This document shows, piece after piece, positions 22,467 to 34,638 of a stretch of 64,000 nt of DNA. Numbering within the stretch: the stretch's first letter is position 1; each line of letters begins with the position of its first letter. The notes below the pieces were generated by a model. The model was not told the origin of the DNA. It saw nothing but the letters and a program-made list of their open reading frames with translations, and searched no databases. The position numbers and the translations under genes are program-made. The stretch comes from Pyrrhosoma nymphula (lineage: Eukaryota; Arthropoda; Insecta; Odonata; Coenagrionidae): the NCBI GenBank assembly GCA_963573305.1, contig OY754329.1, positions 130,869,422 through 130,933,421 of the forward strand. Direction: 5' to 3'.

Positions 22467-25400
22467 TGTGCCCGGATAAAAAATACTCCTAGTCCATAAA
22501 AACACAATGACGTTCCATTACAGTGAAACAGAGAACGCCCGAAGGCTTGAACTTTTTCAACATCCGTTCCAAAAGCTATATATTAGATACTATGCTGCGG
22601 AAAAAATTGAAAAGTTAGAGGAATAAGCAATGATTTGTAGTCAAGTGCGGCCTTGATTTGGACTCGATCAAAAACAGAAGGCCAAAGCGATATGACTTAC
22701 TTTCCTCCTGCGATAAATCATTTATTGACCTCATTAGGATTAGTGATCCACATATATATATGTGGGCTAATACGCTCGTTCATTAAGGTCTGGGATGTCT
22801 TTCGGTGCATTCGAAAGAACAATGCTTCCACACCAGCCATAATGGAGGAGTTTTGTTTCAAAAGTATTTATGCACGCCTCTCTTACTGAGATAAATCACT
22901 GTCAACACTCAGTTCTAGATTAAGAAAAGCGAATGCTTTCTTCATTGCCATTACTCGCATGAAAGCATACGCAAATTCAATCAGTTTCTAGTTGGATTTC
23001 CTCGAAAGTGGCTACCGTCTAAGGAAGAGTTTCAGGATGAAGAAGAAAACGCTTATAACCGCAATGTCTGACTAGTAACGCAACAGCACTACGCAAGCTA
23101 GAGTATATACTAAAAAACACATACGAGTCTGATGGAAACATTTTTTAAACCGAAATAACGTCAACAACAGATAAAGGAGGTTATTTAAAATTTTCCACTT
23201 GCAGAGATAAAATAAACATGTTTCCAACACAGGCAAAAAATTTCAGATTATTAATACTGAGCAATACAATTCGAAATTAACAACATTTCAAATTAATGCT
23301 ATAGACGCATTGAAAGAGACAAAACTATAAAATATATTTCACAAATAAATTTCTACCAAAAGATTAAGTGTAAATAAATAACTATGGCATAGCAGAGAGA
23401 TACATCTACATGAGCTTGTTCAGTGGGTCATTTCATTGGTGGAGAGAAACGCAATCTATTATCCCGAAATTAAGTAAAACTATGACATAATTTCGGCCAT
23501 TTAAAATTTCATGGATAGTTTATGCAATTTTCCATGAAATTAAAATTGCAGAGAATGACAGGAAAATTAAGAATGTGGGAGATCCTATCTCAGCGCCGTG
23601 GTATTTAAGTTTCAAACAACGTAAGCCCTTTGTGCTCTTCAAGGCGCAGTTATGGAAAGTATAAGAAAATATTCTTCAGCAAATTATAAATGAGCATGAA
23701 GATGTGAGAAAATTTCTTACGAGTGGATTCATCCACATGAGAGAGACTAATTTTTTTTGCCAACATTTTCACTCAAGCCACTATTGCAAATTCTTGCAAA
23801 CATTATGATCCCATCAAAATGGCTGTTTCCGACCTTGGCTAACTTATGCGGAAGAGGACCTGAAAATATAAGAAGACACACAAAACATTTATAAAACGCG
23901 TATTGACTTCTAGACGTCGGAGAGTAAAGTGGATAAATTTCCCAAGTAGGTGATGAAGTTAGGACAATGTGCAGACTGCTTACGCTGTAAATTGTAGCAA
24001 TCAAGCATTCGCAGAAGCACATGTAAATGGAAATCTACGACAAGCATTTTGTCGCTAGCGGAATTCATAATGCATTGTTTGGACTCCTTAGGAATTGTGG
24101 GAAGTAAATGGGACTTCGTAGACATTTCGTTCTCAATACCTCCAGGATTCGCACAAGTTATCGAGTTTCAGTGTTCTGGAAACTGGCTTTACAGAACCAT
24201 ATACGGGGAAAATACTGCACGTATGCTCATATCCAACTAAAATCCCTGAATCCGTAGAATGTACGCATCTGTACTTAATCATATGCGTGAGGACCTCGGA
24301 GGCATTCCGATTCATGGCACTTCAATGTTGCCTATTCATAATATTCAACCAAATCTTTCTTAGTCACGATGCTCAGCAGTTCTTAGCCACGATGTTTTTT
24401 AGAGAAATATTTCGAAGTTCACACGCATATAAACACAAAGTAAGCGCACCCAATCACCTTGAATAAGCCATTTTCTCCTGTCTCTATTCTCCCGAAGCAA
24501 GCAAGAACCATTAAAAGGATTAAGAAGTCGATACTTATTTTTATGCCCGCACTGAGAACTGGATCAAGACAATAAGGAAACAGTTCAATCGAAGGCCTTT
24601 GACTGGGTACATTTCGCGGATTTCCCTTCCCTTATTCCACTTTATACAACAATGGGATCGATGGCAGACAATAGATGAACGTTCGACGGTTACGAAGCCG
24701 TGGATTCAGCCAATGAAACGGCCATAACGCCTCAGCTGCAGGTTTGTTGCCCTGCCGCAATCGCTAACAATGAGTGAAAGGAAAATGGACAGTGTTAGCT
24801 ATATTCAACGCCGCCATTCTTCAAAATCTGCGCGCATGGTTGGGAAATACACGTGGCTAGGAATTCAGGGAAAAAGAGCTTCCGCAATCTAGGAAACCTA
24901 ACAATGGAACGACCACAACCAATAAGGACGCATTGCGAAATGGTTGACTGCCAAACAGTCATTGATAGCATGCTTACGCCTCTCGAAGCTCCGTTGACAT
25001 GTTTCGGCAAACACGTGTCGCTCCATTTACTGGAAGACAACGGAATATAATCCGATGTGTGTCACGCTTCGAACCTACATATTCAATACAATTAGAAGAG
25101 TGCAGAACGTATTTCGTGCGAGAGCTTTTAAGGACGTTTAAATTTACGAACAACTCAAGCAAAGGGGAAGTGTGGTTGACATTAGTAAGAATATACTTAG
25201 GATTTATAGCCAATACCAAGAAAACCCCTTATCCACACCCCTCACAAGGGGTTCTCTAGCCTCTAGGATCTTGCGTTCTATAGTCGAACTTAAGGCAGCC
25301 CCTGGGTAAGGGTTGGTCGGTTGGGAGTTGGAAATCGTAACTACAGGTAAATGGAAAACAGCGGGAAATGAAATTTTAGCTCCAATTTTTGGTGATTTCG

Positions 25401-28009
25401 GCTAATTTTCAGGCAAATTAAGAGCCTTAAACATCGCAATACCCATATATAAGTTATGTTATGTTGATAAATTATATCAACCACTTGTCATTCCACGCGT
25501 TTGTTTTTTTAGCTAAAAGCTGCCGCTCAACATGCTCAAAGCTTAGATTGGGAGAAGAAGAAAATCTATGCGATCAGGTGGGAAAATTCAAGTACATAAT
25601 GGAAATAAAAATGACGGCGCAGTTATTAGCCTCAAGAAGATGCAAAATAGAGATGAATATGTCATCATCATGCCAATTTAGTTCATCGCGGAACGGGATG
25701 TTGCCGCGACAACTGCAAAGGTGAGAAAGCACTGTGTTGTTTCATCTCTGTCCATACAAGCTGTGATATCATAGCACAAAGGAATAGACGTGCTAAATTT
25801 GTGGATATTTTCCCATTGAGGAATATTTTATAAACGGGCAAATTTCCATGTTCGTAGTAGGTATATAAAAAGTTCCTCCGCATAAGTTCTGACTCATCAA
25901 CCATTAAAATAAGCTTGAAATTGAACCATCTCACTACATATACATCGGCATTCATGATCGAGGCAAAATTCTCATTTTTTTAATTTGTTCTTACATTCAT
26001 TGGTGTACAACAAACAGAATTGAGAAAATTTATGTGATTGGCTGAATTTCTCAGGGGAAACTTTAAGGTAATCAGAATGATGCTTGGTGGAAATGATGAT
26101 TTCTTTTCAGGCATCGTGGAAACTAAATATTGACTGATAAAACAAATATGGATAAGGAACCAGTTACTCCCACCACAAGGATGAATAAACAGCATGGCAG
26201 GCTAGCATAAAAATATATTAGGATGTTAACCATCACTTCATTCACCCTATTAAAACTTTAATTGAATGAAGTTGTTACAACCATAGTAGTTTTTCATAGC
26301 CTCAACTTGTTTATCATTCCCTTTAAAAAATCTAAAAGGCATCTTTCCAGTTTCCTTATTCGTCTCTCTGTCGAGAAAGTTACGAATAATTGATGCAAAT
26401 TATGGAGCAACCGATTGCGGTACCAAATCCCGAAAAAAACTGACGGTGGAAATGCCTCGAGTAAAAGCAGAGGCTGAGTTTCCCGTGAGTTTCGGTGAAT
26501 CGGAGAGGAAAAAGCTTGAAGGTCGGAGAGAACCGCTTGACGCCAAATTGAAGCAAAAAACATAAAATAAAATAAAAATATTTTCACGAGGTCAGAGTCC
26601 TTCAAAGGCGGAGATGGCGTGAGAGAGGAAGAATGAGAAGATGAAAGGAAGAGAGTGATGTTTGCCGGGAATTGGAAGAAAATCCACCAAGACTTCTCCT
26701 CCCCCCAAACCAGTTCAACGTCTTTCAAATAAAAACAATTAATATCACCAACAGCAAGGTAAACAAATTACCTGGCATTGGAAATATTATCGGTGACCAT
26801 GTCAGACGAAAATATTTCATTTTCGACTCTTTTGAAAAGATCACTCACGAATAATATCACCATTTGACTAGTGCTATTCCATTGACTATGGTGGGTTTGT
26901 ATGTAAAGTATAAAATATGCTTCACATTAACTTCGTGGCAGAAAATTGTCGATGTTTTTCTGCTCACTCGTCAGCATTTAAAAAAAAACCGCGTGGTGAT
27001 AAAAAAAACACATACTGACCAATGATACTTTGTCATGGTGCATCTACACTGAAATCTGGGTCGTGTTTATGTTCCCTTGAGTGGTTTTCGTAGAATTTTG
27101 TTACCGGTAAATAAAATATTACAGGGAATGTTTCCACTGTTTTTCCAGCTATCAACGTCTCATTGCTAACATTAATTTTCTTTCTTTGTCTGAGCAAACT
27201 TTCTACCTCTATTTATCCAGTAAAACATGCCTATCCTTTTCTTCCCTCTATTCCCAATTCCCTTAAATGACTGAAGAAGCCCTATACCGAAATTTAAACG
27301 ATTTAGTTCATAGTTTCCCCATACAATCATATTTATTTCATTATTATTTAAACGTAATTTATCCTACTTACTCGAGTATCATGATTTCAATTTTTTACTT
27401 TTAATTACTCTCTGTTGTTGATAAAAATGTCATCACACTTTACCATTTTGCAAATTTTTAATTTGAAATACTTCATTAACTAGCAAAGTCAACTTTTGGA
27501 AAGATGGGCGAGAAATGAACATTGGGGGTCTTGAAGAAACAGGGATAGGCGTTTCTTTCGAGTCATTCTAAACCCAATTTAATTTCTTTGAATAAAAAAC
27601 AAATGCAGTCAGTGGCATCAATACCTATAAGCAACGCAAATAAGCAATGTTATTGCACGATTTGTCTCCAATCACCAAACCACAATAAAAAACCAGCTTA
27701 TATGACTTATTTGAAGGAAATCGTTCGAAATTCGGCTTGAAGATTAACTTCAAATATAAGAACTAGCAAACTGCTTGTAACAATTAGGCATGTGAGTTTT
27801 TTATTTAACCAATTGCATTATTATCTCAGTTGCATCACTATCGTATGGGTAAGAAATTTATCTATCTTACTTGCCAGAGTATCCGAGTGACTGCGCTATC
27901 ACTTTAAGCAACAGGAACGTAAAGGTTATAGCTACCTCAAGCCCTAAATATACTAATTTTAGTTCAGAATGCTTCGCAAATCCATCGCTCATCATTTTTT
28001 TAATCAATT
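22467..28009. other. 5.5-kb AT-rich stretch, nothing recognised
   Basis: No transposon similarity, tRNA-like box or credible exon was found. The longest frame is 144 codons on the minus strand at 26294-26728, rich in F, S and L, with no recognised similarity; it overlaps a purine-rich patch and is probably chance. Frames of 60-91 codons at 23.7-26.2 kb look equally random. Confidence 0.5.
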
Positions 28010-28380
28010 TGGACGAGCGGATGGGTAAGTCGGGTGGAGTAAAAGAAAAGTGCCGACGACGGGAGTTGGGAGAGAAGTAGAATGGAGAGTGCCTCTTTCA
28101 TCTCGCGTGGCAGCGTGAACTCCTCTTTAAGAAGTCTCCCGACGTCTTCAGCTCGTCTCTAACTTGGCCCCGACCCGTTCACCAACCTCTTTCTCTCTCC
28201 CCCCCAACCCCCCGACACAGCCAGCCTCTCTCCCCCGTCCCATCCCATTTCACCCACCATCCTCTCCACCACACACTGCAAAACGAGAGCTATAAACTCT
28301 TTCGAATCTTCCCAGCCAGCCTTAATACTCCTCCGGCGCGCCCGAATGCGCTCCGTGCATCTACCCAAAAATCACTCGGG
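28010..28380. other. GC- and pyrimidine-rich patch
   Basis: The plus strand changes from purine-rich (near 28020-28090) to long CT-rich runs (near 28180-28270), with more CG dinucleotides than the flanks. It resembles the patches at 10.0, 13.3, 31.1, 38.5 and 48.4 kb in composition. No gene is evident. Confidence 0.5.
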
Positions 28381-29818
28381 ACTTCTGATTTCGAGACCAT
28401 TTCATTTTGGTCTTCTTAACAACAATTCTCGCGTCAACACTGGGAGACCAAAATTGGCCTTAAAATGCCCGCCAGTATACTTAATCCTTAAGCCGATTCA
28501 CCAAGTTCAATAATTTTGGCAAAAAAATGACCACGCTGTTTTGAATATCGCGTCACAAGTTGAATTTAAAAGATATGTAATTTGACAATAAGTCAACAAT
28601 CAATCGGTCAAATTCTTAAAAGAAATTACATTTTCTTCAACTTCTCCCAGCCATACGATATTAAAACACATTCGATCAAATTTCTTGTCCCAATACTTTC
28701 ATCAAGGGACATAGCCAACACACTTGAAGTCTCACCAACGCCAGGTCAATCACGTTTGGCATCTGGATATAAACGAGGCAGACTAATTCAAATCTCTGGG
28801 CGTTATCGCAACTTTCTATCCACTGCGAGTTAAACAGATTTTATAAAAAAATGAGGAATTAACTCACAGAAAGAGATTGGGATATATCAAACGGATGATA
28901 GGAAGTCTTCTTTATGTTATTTAAATCCAGTTTTCACGAGATTTAAAGCGAGACGCCACTCCACAAAACACAACTACCTGACTAACCTTCCCTCTCCCAT
29001 ATTCTAATCTTTCTATTGTATTATATTTTCATGGCTGGAGTCCTAAAAACCCCAAGCCACGCGCATTAATTATTTCACTACTTACGATTTCAGAAACTGA
29101 TGGTTGCCAGAGGATCCCCAATTTTCCAAACGAGATCGCATCGGGGTAGCTCAAGCGATGCTAAATACTCGTTATTCCACCATCACGTCTCATCCGTTTC
29201 AACCTGAAAGAAAAAAAGAAAGTATGAAATCCACAGGCAGAGATAACGGTGCGTTAAAAGCGAAAGATTATGTTTTAGGTAGTTGCAACAAAGTCAATTG
29301 GTTAATATCTCAGACAAAATAGTATTAAAGTGATCAAAAGGTTGAGCCCAAATCACCACCGCACACCACAATGGTAATTTGAGAAAATAAATGATGGATT
29401 AATCCTAAAAATAGATGAATACATAAAGAAACTCTGAACGGAGAAAATTCCAGCGATTTGTGAAGGATTTTCTGATTTTATCTCGCCTCAGTTGAATTTT
29501 ATGACTATGTCACTTCAGGCAGGGAAAATGGTGATAGGTTTTCAGACTAGTAACGCTGCAAAGTCAAGAAGCTAACCATTGCAAGTGGGGCTGAAGAGGC
29601 AGTTAGATTTTAGAAGAGCTTAGACCGCCGACTTTAGAAATTTTGTAAATTAATCTGCTAATATTAGGCACTGCTATGTACATTGAAAAAATTAAACGCT
29701 TTATTCATAGTAAAAATAAATATTTTAACCTTTACTATTGACCTCAAATAAATTGTGCTAATCTCCATGAATTCCTAAATTTCCAGCAGCTTACTCCCTC
29801 TCCACCGCTTAAGGTAGT
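28381..29818. other. No gene seen
   Basis: AT-rich DNA with chance frames of up to 83 codons. Nothing was recognised before the TTAA-ended copy that follows. Confidence 0.5.
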
Positions 29819-30055
29819 TTGAGCAAGTTTTGCCTTATTAGAAAGTTGTATCTTTCTAATGGTATCAAAATAACAGCCTCTCATTGCAATCCTTTTCCAA
29901 ATATTACTGAGATACCGCCCCATAGGGAAATCGTTAAAAAAATTAGGAAGTTCTGACACAGATCGCTTCAGAAATATAACGGTGTGTAATTAGTTCGTAC
30001 ATTTTCACTCAAATATTTAGAAAAAAATAACACACGTGCATATATTTTCGGAATA
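29819..30055 (-). mobile_element. TTAA-ended element, copy 4 (truncated)
   Basis: It begins TTAAGGTAGTTTGAGCAAG at 29819. It then follows the reverse complement of the right halves of copies 1 and 2: an AGAAAG..ATCTTTCTAATG block, ATCAAAATAACAG, CCAAATATT and AAAAAATTAGGAAGTTCTGA. Similarity fades after about 30055, so only one end of the element is present, inverted relative to the other three copies. Confidence 0.65.
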
Positions 30056-30309
30056 ATTAAAAAAAAATTATTAACCAACGTAACATCATAAATTATAAAA
30101 TAAAATAAAACCGAATATGGTCTCAACTGTGACTAGAGAAAAGATTGATTAAGCTACCGCAAGTATCTAATACGAATTCTTTGGCCGTAACTATCCGACA
30201 CATCCAACTATTCTTCAATTCACCCTCACATCCACACTCTCATTATTATCATTATAAGACAATCTACCTGTTAAGGCAGGTTTAAATGGAAGAGAGTAAA
30301 TATCCACTA
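30056..30309. other. AT-rich spacer
   Basis: Low-complexity A/T-rich DNA between a truncated TTAA-ended copy and a LINE fragment. Nothing was recognised. Confidence 0.4.
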
Positions 30310-30452
30310 GATTTTTACATGTGCAGGGCCCTATTTACCGATAGAATTTCTTTCTTCATCTCAGTATAAGTCCTATCCTTCTTCATTCCGTCCATAAAAC
30401 CCTCTCTTTCTTCTCCTTTCCCGCTAACCCAACATCCTCCTATTCATCACGG
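30310..30452 (-). pseudogene. LINE C 3' end fragment
   Basis: This aligns with 11065-11205: AGATTTTTACA, TTCTTTCTTCATCTCAG, AAGTCCTAT, CTTCATTCCGTCC, CTCTTTCTTCTCC and CATCACGG recur in order. On the minus strand it gives a broken version of the GRxLG, GFM and TYxEMKK series seen in LINE C. Stops and frameshifts are present. It abuts the TTAA-ended copy 2 on its right. Confidence 0.7.
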
Positions 30453-30454
30453 TC

Positions 30455-31014
30455 TTAAGGTAGTTTGAGCGAGATTTTTCACTAATAGAGGCCATATTCA
30501 AATTTTATTTTTTAATTTAAGTAGCTGTAAGAAGCATGAAGTAAATATTGTACTATTAATGGCATAAAAATATTGTTTTTTACGACAAACTCTCAGTAAA
30601 TAAGTAAATAAGCATACATAGATGTTTAAATTGACTCATTTTTTCACGCCGTACGCTGAATACGCCTTCACAACCGAAGATTTTTTGCTGTTCTGTAAAA
30701 ATTACAGCGGTCAGTAATTGATTTACTTTTGAAAATAATTGAGCAAGCATACAAAACTACGTATTATGAAATTTATGACGAGATCCTTTGTGCGTTAGAA
30801 ATTCCTCATTTAATTTTTTTTTCTTTTGAGTGCATTCCCGTAGCACATCCTATGGAAAATGGGTAGTGTATATTTTTTTGGCAAATATCTAGAGAAGTAT
30901 AATGGTAAGTGGCTGATAATTTGTTCTCATTGGAAAGATGATATCTTTCTTGTAATATTGAGGCCAAATTTATTGAATTTTATGCGAAGTGATACCTCGC
31001 TCAAACTAACTAAA
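30455..31014 (+). mobile_element. TTAA-ended non-autonomous element, copy 2
   Basis: The left end is intact: TTAAGGTAGTTTGAGCGAGA at 30455. The right end is GATACCTCGCTCAAACTAAC, an inverted match whose terminal TTAA is decayed. The central block CACGCCGTACGCTGAATACG starts near 30645, followed by CTTCACAACCGAAG and TTCTGTAAAAATTAC, as in copies 1 and 3. The unit is about 560 bp. No transposase is encoded; the 71-codon frame at 30859-31074 is an accident within the element. Confidence 0.75.
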
Positions 31015-31696
31015 AAGCCTCCATCCGCAAACTTCCGGACCTCATCCTGCGTCACATATACTGAAGGGTTATGAACATAATAAACCGACGCGTCGCAACA
31101 CGGCGGCGCAGACACGGGAGCGGCTTTCTTGCGAGATGAGCGATATGATACGGCCAGAGGGAGAGGAGGAAGATATAGCCAGAGGGGAAGAGGCGGGAAG
31201 CGAGGGAGGGGAAGAGGCGGGAAGCGAGGGAGGGGAAGGGACGGGAAGAGAGCGTGTATGGTGAGTCTGGGGAGTGTATCAAGTCGCCCCCCTTCCCCCA
31301 GGGGGGAGGGCAAAAGTTGCACGGGTGCGTGATCTCAAGCGAATGCCCGTGTCACGTCCCCTCCTCGCAAGACCTAGAACCCCTCCACGTCAGCCAGGCA
31401 GGCCTTCGCGGCGGCATGCATGCATGTAGGAAGCGGAATAAAATGAAAGAGAGGGAAATATATAAATAAAGAGAGAGAAAGAGATGCCCATGAAACGTAG
31501 AAAACAGGTTGGTCACGTTCACTTCTCGGGCCTTCGTCATCTTTCACTCCACGCATGCGCAGACACAAACACGCATGATGGGCACATATCTCGGAGGAGA
31601 CGAACAGTTAAGTTCCCCTATCCATGTGGCGTACCTACTTCCAACTCGCGGAAAAGCGCGTATGCACGCTTAAATGTGAGTGTACGTAGTGGATAA
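31015..31696. other. GC-rich block with minisatellite
   Basis: About 31080-31420 is GC- and CG-rich, with purine-rich plus-strand runs, and gives overlapping low-complexity frames (RGGKRGRGR on plus, PLPRFPPLPL on minus). These frames come from the tandem repeat at 31185-31250. No gene can be supported. Confidence 0.55.
31185..31250 (+). repeat. 24-bp minisatellite, about 2.7 units
   Basis: Two identical 24-bp units (each starting GGGAAGAGGCGGGAAGCGAG) occupy 31185-31208 and 31209-31232. A diverged partial unit (GGGAAGGGACGGGAAGAG) ends at 31250. Confidence 0.85.
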
Positions 31697-31697
31697 A

Positions 31698-32056
31698 CAG
31701 GGTGTTTCAATAAGGACTTCTGAATGAGTAGCCTCGCTCCTCAGAGTAGGCCCCTCTCGATATTTTACAGCAAGGATTCATCATCAAAGATCGAGCGCTT
31801 TTTCCACTTTTCCATGCCGTTCTCGATGAGATGAGAAATCGAATTAGTTGTGGAAGCGATACTTGTGGCAAGATATTGACTTGAGGTGGGATTTCTGCAA
31901 TATCACAAACCAAATAGTCACATCGAACCAAAAGTTGTAGTTTGATTTAAAAACTTGAGTTTTTTCTCTAAAACAACGCTTATAACGATTCTGTAACTCA
32001 CTCTAATGCATTTTTATATCCTTTTAAAATGTCAAAGTCCATATTGAATAACCCTG
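31698..32056. mobile_element. Short TIR element, mariner-like
   Basis: The ends are inverted repeats: CAGGGTGTTTCAATAAGGAC on the left, and on the right, read inward, CAGGGTTATTCAATATGGAC. The unit is about 359 bp. Inside, one plus reading gives VLDEMRNRISCG, which resembles the extreme C-terminus of Tc1/mariner-type transposases. That resemblance is short and from memory, so the family is tentative. No target duplication is obvious. The element is an internally deleted, non-coding relic. Confidence 0.6.
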
Positions 32057-34450
32057 CATGTACAAAGCGAGCACGTGGACAATGTCGTCGGATCTACTTG
32101 GTGGCACAACTGAAGTACGAGCAGCACTTACTTTGTTGTGAGTTCTTCTATTTCTGTAGTATTTCGCACACGGGAGAGAAAACGTAAATGCATGCATATC
32201 TACATGGGAATATACCTATGTATACGTGTGCACCAAACACATACGAATGCAGCTAAGGCAGCGGCGTTGCCTGATCTAATGAGTGGGATATTTTGCAGTA
32301 AGAAATTGATCCGAAAGAACGAAATTCCCAAAAAAATACTCGTCTCCTACGACAGAAGACATGTCACATTCAATTTTTCTCGTATTAATTAATTCAGTTA
32401 TTGTTGGGCTCAGAAATACATTTCTTATTTGGAGGCTCCATATTGGTTTGTCCCGCAGGCAGTGGAATAGCCTGATTACCATTTTGACTCCATTTGTTCG
32501 ACCACACAGGTGCGTAATTTTTCGGGTTAGGAATCTTTGAACCGAAATTTCTCTAGATTCTCCTGCCAGCAGAGAGCAGGTAGTGAACTCAAAGTGATAC
32601 ATTCAAAAGAACTTATTTTACTTGTCCTATAATAGATATGATAATAGGATATTTAACGTAAGTCATCATCTGGAGTATCTTTAATTTATGCACTGCGTTT
32701 TATTTGAAAAAAAAATTGGCAATACCATTATGGGTATCCCAACTCCGTCCATCTTCCGGGAAAGATAGGTATTTCACATCTCTTTCGGTTCCGCAGGCAA
32801 TCAACAATTGGTATTAGCATTGAATGGGATTCCATAATGCGAGAAAAATTTCCCTTTCTCTCAGAACTTTTAGATTATGGACTGCTATTTCCCTTATAAT
32901 CACAGGAAACACTTTCGCAAAAAAAGCAAGCAAGGACCAAGCTTCGGCAAAACTTACGAAATAATTGAAGGCGATGGAGAATCAAATGAAAACAAAGGGA
33001 AAACATGAAACAGGTCCGTATGACGCTTCATGCGAGTCATTTAGTTGCGCATCCTGATTCATAGACAGATGCAGAAATCAAAATTTAATCGCGCGAAGCT
33101 CAAGATTACCAGTGTGACTTCGCAAATACGGGTTATTTCGCGAACTATGCGACTAAATCAACTGTTGCAATGCACAACCCCACGTCTCTCTGCCTACAAA
33201 CGGTCTTTTATCTTAAGAATCTCATCAAAATGTAATGCTACGTTAAAAAAATGTGTCCCTGAATTCGATCCATTCCATTCATTCCGTCTCTGTCGCACTC
33301 CTACTAATGGGGAACATAAATGAAATTAATTTCTCATATTTAAGTAGAGTACGTGACAAAACATATAATCAAGAACTCAAATATATAATCTATATGTGTA
33401 TGCGTCAACTGCAGACATTGAATTAATTGCCTTTTAAAAGTGCACACAAATTAAAAAAAAGTACCGTGATCCAAAACGGCATCTCGGCGGCTAGACGTCA
33501 CCGCACGGTATCGTTTCTCTAATCTACAAGTATTTAAATGTGTGAAGGATCAAACCATACTTGTTCATTGCCTTCTGCAAAGGATAGTTAAACGATAATT
33601 TCGTCAAATTACGAACAAAAACCCGAACTTCACAAGGAAATACGTCGTATTGTCGTTAGCGATACCGTTGTATGACATCATACTCCGGTTTTCCGACGTC
33701 ATAAGTGTATCCGCACGCCGCCAAGCGCGCCTATGTTTTGAGAAGAAATATTTCAAAAACACAACATGAGAATAAGAACACTGTGAGAATTAATTTTCGC
33801 AATTCATCAATTCACTATCGACTATGCGCACTGATACTGCTACTAACAGCACCGACATTAACGGCAGGTTTCTTCCTCATTAACATTTCGACGTAAAAAA
33901 GCTGTCTGACTATCGACAGTCAGTCTCAGTCCGAGTAGGTATTTGAAGCTGGAACATGAAACTAAATAAATTATACAAAAAGGAAAACTGCGATTACATA
34001 GCCGGCAGAACAAAATATTGTTTCCATAAAATTAAGAAAGAGCGTGTATCTCCCACCAATACTCCTTTACAACATACCGCTCTGTAATCAATTGAAGGAG
34101 ATACAATATGCATAGCTACATGGAATAACATAAATAGAAAAATGTTGCAGTACCACCACATGAAAGTATACATTTTCATATTACAGAAAGACAATGGAAT
34201 GAATGACTTTTGAGAAGGTGTTTGTTCTCTTATTTTCCCTTTCATTAACTCGCAAGTCTGAGGCAACTGCCGACCTCCGATAAGGGTTTTAAGATGAAAC
34301 ACAATTGAGATAAACATCAGTGAGCGCGGGAGGAGGTGAGAGACAGGTTTCGTATCCGCCAAATCTGAGTTCACGCCCGGAAGTCTATAATCAGGGAACG
34401 GGGAAATTTTTTAAAAATTTTAAATGCACAAAATGTTTTGAAATTAAAAT
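32057..34450. other. No gene seen
   Basis: AT-rich DNA. Frames of 84-126 codons (for example minus 33994-34374) have no recognised similarity. No window repeats were found here. Confidence 0.5.
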
Positions 34451-34638
34451 AATAGTAATATAATAATAATAATATTCCTTATATACCAAACAGCCGAAGC
34501 CAATTACTAGGTATTTACTACATAGACGAACACTCACAACCATGCTGGAAGGTGTAAATTTCCTATCTAGGCGGGATTCGAACCCGCGACATTCGGCTTG
34601 CCAGGCGAGGACTTTAACCCGCCGCCACCGAGGCCGGC
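34451..34638 (-). mobile_element. tRNA-derived SINE with (ATT)n tail
   Basis: On the minus strand the unit starts GCCGGCCTCGGTGGCGGCGG near 34638. It has the A-box-like GGTGGCGGCGGG and the B box GCGGGTTCGAATCCCGC (complement at 34573-34584). A body of about 100 bp, including GGTTGTGAGTGTTCG and GGCTTCGGCTGTTTGG, ends in an ATT-repeat tail at 34451-34476. This is the most complete SINE in the window. The 105-codon minus frame at 34391-34708 runs through it and is not a gene. Confidence 0.8.

Noticed and set aside
26294..26728. 144-codon minus frame with F/S/L-rich segments
   Set aside because: No signal peptide followed by a credible domain, and antisense to a purine-rich run; likely chance.
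31129..31332. Arg/Gly-rich frame like an RGG-box protein
   Set aside because: It is produced by the 24-bp minisatellite; the other strand gives an equally low-complexity Pro/Leu frame.
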